Shown here: piece after piece, positions 22,967 through 30,369 of the stretch
Layout of the letters: each line of letters begins with the position of its first letter
How positions within the stretch are numbered: position 1 is the stretch's first letter
The notes under the pieces: model-generated
Seen by the model: the letters and a program-made list of their open reading frames with translations, nothing else
Told to the model about the DNA's origin: nothing
The model's database searches: none
Program-made: the position numbers and the translations under genes
DNA from: Holophagales bacterium UBA2201
Lineage (GTDB): Bacteria; Acidobacteriota; Thermoanaerobaculia; UBA2201
NCBI GenBank assembly: GCA_002327305.1
Contig: DCUZ01000026.1
Location: 15,759-47,853, forward strand
Direction: 5' to 3'
DNA: 32,095 nt

Positions 22967-25900
22967 ACGATCCATACACCATCCTGGCCGTGGACGACAC
23001 TCCGGAGTCGTTGGAGTTGCTGATCAATATTCTGACCACGGCGGGCTATCGCGTGAGCACAGCCGATAGCGGCGACCTTGCGATGACCGAAGCCGCTGCC
23101 CATCCCCCGGATTTGATCCTGCTGGACGCAGGGAAGACGGGAATGAATGGGTTGGAGGTGTGCCGGCGGTTCCAAATAGATGAGAAGACGCGGCACATCC
23201 CCATCATCCTGATCGGACCTTTCTCCAAAACGCGGGATTGGGATAATGCTCTTCATTCGGGAGCCGAGGACTTTGTCGTTAAGCCGTACCAAGCGGAGTT
23301 GCTCCTGATGCGCGTCAAGACGCATTTAGCCCTGCGGCAGTCCAAGGCTGCTCTGGATCAGCGGGCGCACGATATGCTCCAGGCCAACGCGGAACTGCTT
23401 TCGGAAATCGATGAGCGCCGACATGTGGAGGAGCAAATTCAGGAAATGCTCGTCCTGGCCGATCGGTCGCGTGGGGCGATGCTCAGCGCCATGGAGGACC
23501 AGAAGCGGGTAGCAGATTCCCTCCGTGCCAGCCAGGAACGATACCAAACCTACACGGAGATGAGCGGTCAATTGGGCTGGACCACGGACGCCGATGGCCG
23601 GGTGGAGGACATGCCGCTTTGGCGCATTTTCACGGGACAGAGTCAAGCGGATGTCCGCGACTGGGGATGGCTCGACGCCTTGCATCCGGAGGACGTTGAA
23701 TCCGCAAGAAGGACATGGAAGCATGCCATCGATAATCAGGCGATCTATGAGACCCAATTCCGAATTCGAAGGCAGGATGGCGTTTACCGGAATTTCCTGA
23801 GCCGCGGGGTGCCCATCAAGTGCGATGATGGTGTGATCCGTGAATGGGTGGGTACCTGCATCGATATCACGGAAAGCAAAGAATACGAGGAGATTCTGAA
23901 ACGGAGCCGGCAGTTTCTCGACGCCACGCTCAACGGTCTTTCCTCGAATATCTGTGTGATCGGGAACGACGGCAGGATCCTCAAGGTGAACCAAGCATGG
24001 ATGGATTTCGCCTCGGCCAACCCTCCCACGCCGGCGGATGGATTTGCAGGGGATAATTATCTCGCGGTGTGCGACGCGGCGGCAGCGTCGGGCGACGCTG
24101 GTGCCGCCGAGTTCGCCGCGGGCATTCGCGCAGTCTTGAACCACACGCAGGACGCCTGGCATCAGGAATATGCCTGCCACTCGCCCGATGAAAAGAGATG
24201 GTTCATCGGGCGCGTAACTACCATGCCGGGGGATGAGGGACATGTTGTCATTGCGCATGAAGACATCAGCCAGCGGAAGCGGGCGGAGCAGGAGTTGCAA
24301 TTGGCGAAAGCCTTCCTCGATCGCATCATCAACGCCATCGCCGACCCCGTCTTTGTCAAGGATGACAAACGGGCTTTTGTCATGGTCAATGACGCGTTGT
24401 GCGCAATCGTCGGCCGTCCGCGAGAAGCGTTGCTCGGCAAGACTGACGACGCTATGTTCCCCGCGGACCAAGCCGCGGTCTTCCAACGCATGGATGAAGG
24501 TGTTCTCGATTCGGGCGAAGAGAATGTGAACGAAGAAGTTCTGAGCGACTTGTCCAGCGACAACGTGAGCACCATTATCACCCGCAAAACGCGATTCGTG
24601 GATGCGGCGGGTAAGCGGTTTTTGGTGGGGATCATACGCGACATAACCGCGCACAAGCAGGCGGCGGACGAACTGCAAAGAGCCAAAAAGGCGGCCGAGG
24701 CGGCCAGCCGTTCCAAAGGGGAATTCCTGGCCAACATGAGTCATGAGATCCGGACCCCCATGAACGGAATCATCGGCATGACCGATTGGGCGCTGGAGAC
24801 GGAGTTGACGGCGGAACAGCGCGACTGCCTCGTCACGGTGAAGGAGTCGTCGGAGACGCTGCTCCACCTGTTGAACGACATCCTCGACTTTTCCAAGATC
24901 GAAGCGGGCAAACTCGACATGGAGACGACCACTTTCCATCTTGGGAAAATGATGGCGGACGGCCTGCGCGCCCTGTCGGTCCGGGCCCGTGCCAAAGGGC
25001 TGGAGCTGGCGTGCCGTGTGGCGCCGGAGGTGCCCGCATGGCTGATGGGCGACCCGCTGCGCCTACGGCAGATCCTGACGAACCTTGTCGGGAACGCGGT
25101 CAAATTCACCGAGCACGGGTCGGTGACGGTCGAGGCGGAGCTGGCGCGGGAGAACGGCGGTGAGGTGGAACTCGCTTTCCGGGTGCGCGACACCGGCGTG
25201 GGCATCCCCGTGGAACAACAGGGGCGCATTTTCGAGGCCTTCTCCCAAGCCGACGGCACCATAACCCGGCGTTTCGGGGGGACGGGGCTGGGGCTGGGCA
25301 TTGCCTTGTCCCTGGTGGACATGATGGGTGGAAGCATCCGGGTGGAAAGCCGCGAGGGGGAGGGTAGCGTGTTCCATTTCACCGTGCGTCTCATGAAAGG
25401 TGAGGCCCCGCTCTTTTGCAGCCGGAGCGGGCTCTCAGAGAGTGCGCCCGGCCCGGCCCCGGACGGCCGGGGGGAGGGTCTGAAAGTGCTGGAGGCCTTG
25501 CCCGCTGGTCCGATTCCAGCGGCCGGCGAGCCGGCGCTGCCCGTTGCAGATGGCACGGGATGGCACATCCTCCTGGCCGAGGACAATGCCGTCAACCAGA
25601 AGCTGGCCGTCCGGATCCTTCAAAAGCGGGGTGTCCGGGTCACCGTGGCCAACAACGGGCTTGAAGCGGTGGAGGCGACCATCAACGGTGCCTTCGATGC
25701 CGTACTGATGGACATCCAGATGCCGGTGATGGATGGCCTGGAGGCCACCCGCCGCATCCGCGAAAGGGAAGGCGAAACCGGAGGTCATATCCCCATCATC
25801 GCCCTCACGGCCCACGCCATGACGGGGGATCGGGAACGCTGCCTGGCAGGCGGGATGGACGGCTACACCACCAAGCCGCTTAAGCCCGAGACCCTGATGG

Positions 25901-26322
25901 ATGCCCTGGAAGGTCGCCTGGGCCCCTGTGCCGCCCCGGCCGCGTCTCCGGCGCCGGATCATCCCAAGGTATCCGCGCGCTTGTTCGATCTCAAAGGGCT
26001 GCTGGAGCGGCTGGATCAGGATCGGGACCTGCTGGCCGAACTGGCGGAGTTGTTCCTGAGCGAAGCCCCGGCTCTTCTGGAGGCAGTGCGGGCAGCCGTG
26101 GCGCGGGGCGATGCGCAAGCGGTGGACCGGGCGGCCCACAAGCTCAAAGGGTCGGTGGGAAATTTTGGCGCCTCGGAGACCCAGGAGGCTGCGCTGGCTC
26201 TGGAGCTGATGGGGCGCGCCGGGGACCTTGGTGGGGCGCCGGCCGCCTTGGATCGGCTGGATCGGGCATTGCAGGGATTCTGCCGCATGCTCGACAAGAT
26301 CCGCCGGGAGATGGTGGCATGA
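22963..26322 (+). CDS. Hybrid histidine kinase: receiver-PAS-PAS-PAS-HisKA-HATPase-receiver-Hpt
   Basis: 1119 residues, cytoplasmic. An N-terminal receiver (5-125) has Asp55, but its loop reads LLDAGKTG instead of the usual MPG form. A coiled coil and three PAS domains fill ~140-575. The kinase core has the H-box NMSHEIRTPMNG with His594, N-box NLVGNAVKF, G1 DTGVGIP and G2 GGTGLGLG. A second receiver follows with Asp917 (LMDIQMPVMDG) and TALTAH, then a C-terminal Hpt with His1059 (AHKLKGSVGNFG). All parts of a full His-Asp-His relay are therefore in one protein, leaving the next Asp to be supplied by separate receivers, of which several are encoded nearby. GAGGAGG precedes ATG 22963, which overlaps the previous stop as ATGA. 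This is the central kinase of the cluster. Confidence 0.93.
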   Translation: MNDPYTILAVDDTPESLELLINILTTAGYRVSTADSGDLAMTEAAAHPPDLILLDAGKTGMNGLEVCRRFQIDEKTRHIPIILIGPFSKTRDWDNALHSGAEDFVVKPYQAELLLMRVKTHLALRQSKAALDQRAHDMLQANAELLSEIDERRHVEEQIQEMLVLADRSRGAMLSAMEDQKRVADSLRASQERYQTYTEMSGQLGWTTDADGRVEDMPLWRIFTGQSQADVRDWGWLDALHPEDVESARRTWKHAIDNQAIYETQFRIRRQDGVYRNFLSRGVPIKCDDGVIREWVGTCIDITESKEYEEILKRSRQFLDATLNGLSSNICVIGNDGRILKVNQAWMDFASANPPTPADGFAGDNYLAVCDAAAASGDAGAAEFAAGIRAVLNHTQDAWHQEYACHSPDEKRWFIGRVTTMPGDEGHVVIAHEDISQRKRAEQELQLAKAFLDRIINAIADPVFVKDDKRAFVMVNDALCAIVGRPREALLGKTDDAMFPADQAAVFQRMDEGVLDSGEENVNEEVLSDLSSDNVSTIITRKTRFVDAAGKRFLVGIIRDITAHKQAADELQRAKKAAEAASRSKGEFLANMSHEIRTPMNGIIGMTDWALETELTAEQRDCLVTVKESSETLLHLLNDILDFSKIEAGKLDMETTTFHLGKMMADGLRALSVRARAKGLELACRVAPEVPAWLMGDPLRLRQILTNLVGNAVKFTEHGSVTVEAELARENGGEVELAFRVRDTGVGIPVEQQGRIFEAFSQADGTITRRFGGTGLGLGIALSLVDMMGGSIRVESREGEGSVFHFTVRLMKGEAPLFCSRSGLSESAPGPAPDGRGEGLKVLEALPAGPIPAAGEPALPVADGTGWHILLAEDNAVNQKLAVRILQKRGVRVTVANNGLEAVEATINGAFDAVLMDIQMPVMDGLEATRRIREREGETGGHIPIIALTAHAMTGDRERCLAGGMDGYTTKPLKPETLMDALEGRLGPCAAPAASPAPDHPKVSARLFDLKGLLERLDQDRDLLAELAELFLSEAPALLEAVRAAVARGDAQAVDRAAHKLKGSVGNFGASETQEAALALELMGRAGDLGGAPAALDRLDRALQGFCRMLDKIRREMVA

Positions 26323-26416
26323 CGACGCGCCGGTTGTCGCCGATCGTGAAAATCGCTTCAGGTCCGTCCGGGATGGTTACGGCGGGCTGCGGCTTCAAAG
26401 CCCTAAGGAGGATGGC

Positions 26417-27358
26417 ATGAACATCATGATCGCGGAAGACAGTCCGGTGACCCTGCGCCTGATGAAAGCCATGCTTGAAAAGCTCGGCTATGACGTCACG
26501 GCCGTTGGGGACGGCGCGGCCGCCTGGGAACAATTACAGCGCCCCGGCGGACCGCCGATGGCCATCCTGGATTGGATCATGCCGGGCATGACGGGTCTGG
26601 AGGTCTGCCGGGCCGTGCGGCGAACCGCTGGGCTTCCGTACACCTACCTCATCCTGTTGACGGCCAACAGCCGGCAGGAAGACCTGGTCGAGGGGATGGC
26701 GGCCGGTGCGGACGATTACCTTATCAAACCCCCCGATCCCAACGAACTGGATGTGCGGTTACGGGCGGGAAGGAGGATCCTCGAATTGCAAACCACCCTG
26801 CTGACCGCGCAAATGGACCTGAAGGCATTGGCCGACCGCGATCCGTTGACGGGCCTCCTCAACCGCCGCTCCTTCGAGGAACAGTACATGAGGGAGTGCA
26901 GCAGGCAGAACCGCGGCGGCCGTCCGATGGGCCTCATCCTGGCCGATCTGGACCGTTTCAAGGCGGTCAACGACACCCATGGGCACGCCGCGGGGGACGC
27001 CGTCCTGCGCGAATTCGGCTCGCGCTTCGCCGCCCTCTCGCGCGGCCATGACGCAGTGGCGCGGTGGGGAGGGGAGGAATTCACGGCCCTGCTGGCCGAT
27101 TGTAATCCCGTCCAGGCCCTGCGGTTCGCCGAGCGCCTGCGCCGCTCGATCCGAGGAAAGGCCTTCGTCATTCCGGGAGGCGCGATCCCCGTCACCATCA
27201 GCGTCGGCGTCACCCTGGTGGCTCCGGGTGCCATGGGGGAGTTGTCCTCAGCCATGGACGCCGCCGACCGCGCACTGTATCGCGCCAAGGCTCTCGGCCG
27301 GGACCGCGTGGAATTCCAGGCCATGGCGGCGCCCCGCGCGCGGGAGATGACGGCATGA
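26417..27358 (+). CDS. Receiver-GGDEF diguanylate cyclase
   Basis: 313 residues. The receiver (1-120) has acidic pocket IAEDS, acceptor Asp52 (AILDWIMPG), Thr in LLTAN and Lys104. The GGDEF domain (~135-300) has DRDPLTGLLNRR, LADLDRFKAVND and the active site GGEEF at 218-222. Five residues upstream is RGHD (209-212), the RxxD inhibitory site that binds product c-di-GMP. It should make c-di-GMP from GTP when phosphorylated and stop when product accumulates, opposing the receiver-EAL enzyme at 14703. ATG 26417 is set by AAGGAGGA at 26405-26412. It lies 94 nt after the hybrid kinase and overlaps the next gene as ATGA. Confidence 0.92.
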   Translation: MNIMIAEDSPVTLRLMKAMLEKLGYDVTAVGDGAAAWEQLQRPGGPPMAILDWIMPGMTGLEVCRAVRRTAGLPYTYLILLTANSRQEDLVEGMAAGADDYLIKPPDPNELDVRLRAGRRILELQTTLLTAQMDLKALADRDPLTGLLNRRSFEEQYMRECSRQNRGGRPMGLILADLDRFKAVNDTHGHAAGDAVLREFGSRFAALSRGHDAVARWGGEEFTALLADCNPVQALRFAERLRRSIRGKAFVIPGGAIPVTISVGVTLVAPGAMGELSSAMDAADRALYRAKALGRDRVEFQAMAAPRAREMTA

Positions 27359-28029
27359 AATGCGTTCCCAAATCCAGTGAACGGGGTCCCAATCCGTTCA
27401 CGCCCAAGAAGGTTCTGGTGGCCGAAGACGATGCCGTCACCCGGCGTCTGCTGGAGCGCACCATCGCCGCCGACGGGCTGGAGGTGATCGCCGTGGCCGA
27501 CGGTGCCTCCGCCTGGGCCGCGTACCGCCGGGATCCCTCCCTGCGTCTGGCCATCCTCGACTGGATGATGCCGGGCATGGACGGCATTCAGCTCTGCGCC
27601 GAAATGAAGGCCGAGGACCCGGGGCGCGCACCCTATGTCCTTCTGCTGACCGGTCGTACCGGACCCAAAGACCAGGTGCGGGCCTTTCAAGCGGGCGCGG
27701 ACGATTTCATCGTCAAGCCGTTCAACCGCGAGGAACTGCTGGCCCGGGTCCGGGTGGGACGGAGGATCCTGGGGTTGCAAACCGCCCTCGCCGCGCGGGT
27801 TGAACAACTCCAGGAGGCCCTCGCGCAGGTCAAGGAGTTGAAGGGGATGCTCCCCATTTGCTCCTACTGTAAGAAGATCCGTGATGATTCCAATTACTGG
27901 CACCAGGTTGAATCCTACATCAGTGAACACACCGACACCAAGTTCAGCCACGGCGTCTGCCCGGAATGCTACGAACGGCACCTCAAGCCCGAGTTGGAGC
28001 GTCTGCGAAGCCTCAACAAGCGCTCGTAA
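27355..28029 (+). CDS. Response regulator with C-terminal CxxC-CxxC domain
   Basis: 224 residues. The receiver (18-135) has VAEDD, acceptor Asp69 (AILDWMMPGMDG), Thr in LLTGRTG and Lys in FIVKPF. After a short coiled coil the C-terminal ~60 residues begin LKGMLPICSYCKKIRDD and contain YWHQVESYISEH and FSHGVCPECYE. This module, with cysteine pairs 169/172 and 202/205, is attached to many receivers and PAS proteins in Deltaproteobacteria and Acidobacteriota and is probably a zinc or other metal site; its output role is not established. ATGA coupling to the cyclase suggests a shared upstream kinase. The sequence similarity of its receiver to that of the cyclase suggests duplication. Last gene of the five-gene operon. 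Confidence 0.85.
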   Translation: MKCVPKSSERGPNPFTPKKVLVAEDDAVTRRLLERTIAADGLEVIAVADGASAWAAYRRDPSLRLAILDWMMPGMDGIQLCAEMKAEDPGRAPYVLLLTGRTGPKDQVRAFQAGADDFIVKPFNREELLARVRVGRRILGLQTALAARVEQLQEALAQVKELKGMLPICSYCKKIRDDSNYWHQVESYISEHTDTKFSHGVCPECYERHLKPELERLRSLNKRS

Positions 28030-28039
28030 ACCAGGGACA

Positions 28040-28276
28040 GTGGGGCTGTTGAAAAACTCCGCTTCAATAAAAATGGCGAAAACCCTGGACTGGGTCGGTT
28101 TCGGGGGCTCGGTGGTGAAACTGTTGCCTGTCCCAGTGGTTCTCGTCCACCTTTTCAACGAGATCGGACAAAAGGGGGACAGTCCCGCCCCCGCCCTTCA
28201 ACCCTCGGTACAGTCCGGTACAGTCTCTCCTTTTGTCTGTCTGCGACAGCGTGAGAGGGTTTTTCAACAGCCCCAC
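28040..28276. mobile_element. MITE-like element with terminal inverted repeats
   Basis: GTGGGGCTGTTGAAAAAC (28040-28057) is repeated exactly inverted at 28259-28276, enclosing ~235 bp with no credible gene. CAG is found outside both ends (28038-28040 and 28276-28278), compatible with a 3-bp target duplication; the outermost G/C pair would then be part of it. Inside is a 10-bp tandem duplication CGGTACAGTC (28206-28225). The terminal sequence resembles ends of transposon families that begin GGGGCTGTTGAAAAA, but no transposase is present. It starts 10 nt after the preceding stop codon and, when transcribed, could fold into a long stem. Confidence 0.65.
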
Positions 28277-28325
28277 AGTCCTTAGTAATAAGGAAATAAA
28301 GGATAGCGGTTAGGTGCAGGGAGAG

Positions 28326-28388
28326 GGAAGATGGGAGACGGGATAAGGGAGACGAATGACGATAGACTGTAGACGGGTAACGGGTACG
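28326..28388. repeat. Heptamer array, GGGAGAC type
   Basis: Eight clear 7-nt units from 28333: GGGAGAC, GGGATAA, GGGAGAC, GAATGAC, GATAGAC, TGTAGAC, GGGTAAC, GGGTACG, with less regular bases before. It ends 7 nt from the stop of the minus-strand TPR gene. With the MITE it fills the 366-bp gap 28030-28395. Confidence 0.75.
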
Positions 28389-28395
28389 AAGTCGT

Positions 28396-29529
28396 CTACA
28401 GATTGGCGGCTCTTCCCCCTTCATGTTGCAGGGTGCCGGGCGGGGGCGGGATGCAGTGCCGGTAATATCGGGCAAAGGTGAATGCCTCTTCGGCCGATCG
28501 GTCCAACTTGCGGTCTGGATCTGACAAAGCCTCCACCCACGTGTCCAATAATTTGCTCAATACGGTCACATATCCCTCGCGTCGCAGATATTCCGCGCTT
28601 GCCGCAATCAGGGGGAGAGCATCCTGGGGCCGTCCGATTAGTGTCAGCGCCTTCGCCAGATAGATTTGGATCAGCGCCATATCGAACGCGGCCCGCGCCT
28701 CCGTCAGCATGGATTTGGCTTCCGAGAGGTTCTGGACCGCCTCCTCCGGACGGTCCAAGAGGAGCAGGCATTCTCCAAGCATGAAGAGCCCTCGGGCCTC
28801 CTCAATCCGGTTTTCGGTGGCGCGGCAGAGGCGGATGAATTCTCCGATATCCGCCATCGCCTCCATCAGATTGCCCCGTTCCATCCTGACCAAGACCAGA
28901 TTGTGAAAGATGTATGGAAAATAATGCCTCTCCGGGGATGCCGCGCGGCGCAAACGACGGAAGATCGCTTCCGCCCGGTCCAGGCGGCCCCGGCTTAACT
29001 CCACCAAGCCGAGATTGTTCATGGTGGACAGATAATCATGCTTCAGATGCCAACGCCGGAACACCGCCAGGGCCTCCAGCCCCAGGGCAACCGCCTCGGC
29101 TTGGCGGCCCATCTGTGTGAGGGTGAAGAGGAGGCCGCGCTTGACGGTGGCCGCGAACACGGCGTCCTCAAGGGCTTCAAAACCACGGAGGGCCGACAAG
29201 TACAATTCGTGCGCGGATTGCAGGCGACCCTGGATCATGAAGCACGCCGCTCTCGCGTGGGCCAACCGTGCTTCAATCCAGCGATGATTCAATTGAAGGT
29301 GATCGCCACGGGGATCGGCCCCGCGCTCCATTAATCGTTGGGCCAGATCCAACCAACGCAGGGCTTGGGTGGGGGTATTAAACAACTCGGACCGGGAGCG
29401 TCGCAGGAAATGCAGGATCATCGCCATGACCGGGTAGGGAGCTCCGTCCACGGCGGCCATGCGGGCGCTATCGTCCATCGCCGTGAGGCGGTCGCACCAG
29501 GTCGTAAATGGAGTCAGAGCGTTGGCCAT
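28396..29529 (-). CDS. TPR-repeat protein, paralogue of the anti-sigma/TPR protein
   Basis: 377 residues from ATG 29529, all helical, with at least five TPR-like pairs (for example DYLSTMNNLGLVELSRGRL and ARGLFMLGECLLLLDRPEEAV). It aligns along most of its length with the TPR part of the protein at 30332-31582, down to the ends (LDTWVEAL / LESWSLAA; FARYYRH / FRHYWQF), but lacks the N-terminal zinc-finger. It is probably a soluble protein-interaction factor related to control of the ECF sigma factor encoded divergently. An in-frame ATG at 29733 would add 68 residues but lies inside a consensus -10 box and upstream of the predicted transcript start. ATG 29529 instead overlaps the end of a short upstream reading frame. 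Start therefore uncertain; the fold assignment is firm. Confidence 0.72.
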   Translation of the reverse strand: MANALTPFTTWCDRLTAMDDSARMAAVDGAPYPVMAMILHFLRRSRSELFNTPTQALRWLDLAQRLMERGADPRGDHLQLNHRWIEARLAHARAACFMIQGRLQSAHELYLSALRGFEALEDAVFAATVKRGLLFTLTQMGRQAEAVALGLEALAVFRRWHLKHDYLSTMNNLGLVELSRGRLDRAEAIFRRLRRAASPERHYFPYIFHNLVLVRMERGNLMEAMADIGEFIRLCRATENRIEEARGLFMLGECLLLLDRPEEAVQNLSEAKSMLTEARAAFDMALIQIYLAKALTLIGRPQDALPLIAASAEYLRREGYVTVLSKLLDTWVEALSDPDRKLDRSAEEAFTFARYYRHCIPPPPGTLQHEGGRAANL

Positions 29530-29675
29530 GGGCTGCTCCAGGGGGGCGCTCCGCGGCCATCGCGGCGGGCGGACGCTTTCAACCCAGCCGTCGAGCGGGC
29601 GATTAACAGCCCTGCCACGAAGGGGCGCAAACCGCAATTCGGCAGGGCCCGCAAGAGAGAAAGCGTCATCGTCAT
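29514..29675 (-). CDS. Possible leader peptide overlapping the TPR gene start
   Basis: 53 codons beginning MTMTLSLLRALPNCG, in a different frame from the TPR gene. The ATG at 29675 has AAAGGAG at a good distance and is the first well-placed start after the consensus promoter at 29732-29760. Its TGA lies 13 nt beyond the TPR gene's ATG 29529, giving a 16-nt overlap suitable for translational coupling. The peptide has no recognised family. Alternatively the arrangement could reflect a frameshift near the 5' end of the TPR gene. Confidence 0.3.
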   Translation of the reverse strand: MTMTLSLLRALPNCGLRPFVAGLLIARSTAGLKASARRDGRGAPPWSSPWPTL

Positions 29676-29731
29676 GTCCTGAAGCTCCTTTGTGAACGGT
29701 CCCGCCGGACGGTGCGGGATGGGTATCCGCC

Positions 29732-29760
29732 ATTAGACCTTTTTATAAGGTGCTTGTCAA
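29732..29760 (-). promoter_or_regulatory. Consensus sigma-70 promoter of the TPR gene
   Basis: On the minus strand: TTGACA (29760-29755), a 17-nt spacer, and TCTAAT (29737-29732), matching 6/6 and 5/6 consensus positions. It is the best housekeeping promoter seen here. Transcription should start near 29725, giving a ~50-nt leader to the small frame at 29675. It lies in the 288-bp region divergent to the ECF sigma gene. Confidence 0.7.
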
Positions 29761-29817
29761 GACGGCTTTGATAGAAACGCGCCGTCCAAGCGATTTACCC
29801 TGGAGGAGGGGGTTATA

Positions 29818-30369
29818 ATGATAAATATGGATACCCGCAATGTATCGGAAGAGCTATTGGATCGCGCCCAGAAGGGCGATATCTCTGCGTTCCAAGAAAT
29901 ATACGCCCAGGCCCGGGCGTTTACCTTCCGGGCGGCGGTGGCCTATTTCGGCCTCAGGGAAGAGGATGCCGACGATATCAGCCAGGAAGTGACCTGGTCC
30001 CTGCATCGCAACCTGGCGTCCGTGGAGCGTCCCAAAGCGTGGCTTTTTGCCGCCGTCCGCAATCAGGTATGCCGTCTCCGGCGGCAGCCCGCGATGGAAG
30101 GGCTGAACGCGGCGGAACCGGCCGTGGACCCCCCCCAAGAAGGCGATAGCGGCCTATGGGAATGCATCCTCCGCCTTTCCGAACGATGCCGCCATCTGAT
30201 CGTGAATCTGTTTTTTTGGGGATTTACGGAGCGCGAGATGTCCCACCAGCTGGGTGTGCATCCGGTGACCGTCCATCAGCGGAAGCGGAAGTGTACCGGG
30301 TATCTGTTTCAGATCTATGAGGAGGACCAGCATGGGCATGAAGTGCTACCGTCCCGACGAGATCCTTGA
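29818..30369 (+). CDS. ECF-type RNA polymerase sigma factor
   Basis: 183 residues. Region 2 reads LREEDADDISQEVTWSLHRNLASVERPKAWLFAAVRNQV, the usual ECF core-binding and -10 part. Region 4 is LSERCRHLIVNLFFWGFTEREMSHQLGVHPVTVHQRKRKC, a helix-turn-helix for the -35. It has no receiver domain and differs in the recognition helix from the two receiver-sigma fusions, so it should use a different promoter. GGAGGAGG precedes ATG 29818 by ~8 nt; a second ATG at 29827 is possible. The 3' end overlaps the anti-sigma gene by 38 nt, the standard sigma/anti-sigma arrangement. Confidence 0.9.
   Translation: MINMDTRNVSEELLDRAQKGDISAFQEIYAQARAFTFRAAVAYFGLREEDADDISQEVTWSLHRNLASVERPKAWLFAAVRNQVCRLRRQPAMEGLNAAEPAVDPPQEGDSGLWECILRLSERCRHLIVNLFFWGFTEREMSHQLGVHPVTVHQRKRKCTGYLFQIYEEDQHGHEVLPSRRDP

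Noticed and set aside
23326..24939. 537-codon minus-strand frame
   Set aside because: Antisense of the hybrid kinase PAS region; no domain motif and no ribosome site.
26716..28158. 480-codon minus-strand frame
   Set aside because: Antisense of the GGDEF and receiver genes, and it runs into the MITE; no motifs.
28040..28276. CRISPR or riboswitch in the gap after the receiver gene
   Set aside because: There are no regularly spaced repeats; the only structure is the pair of terminal inverted repeats and a 10-bp tandem duplication.
13276..29779. Shared 12-mer TTTGATAGAAAC in two divergent intergenic regions (13280 and 29767 areas)
   Set aside because: Its distance and orientation to genes differ, and about one such match is expected by chance among intergenic bases of this window, so I do not call it a regulatory motif.
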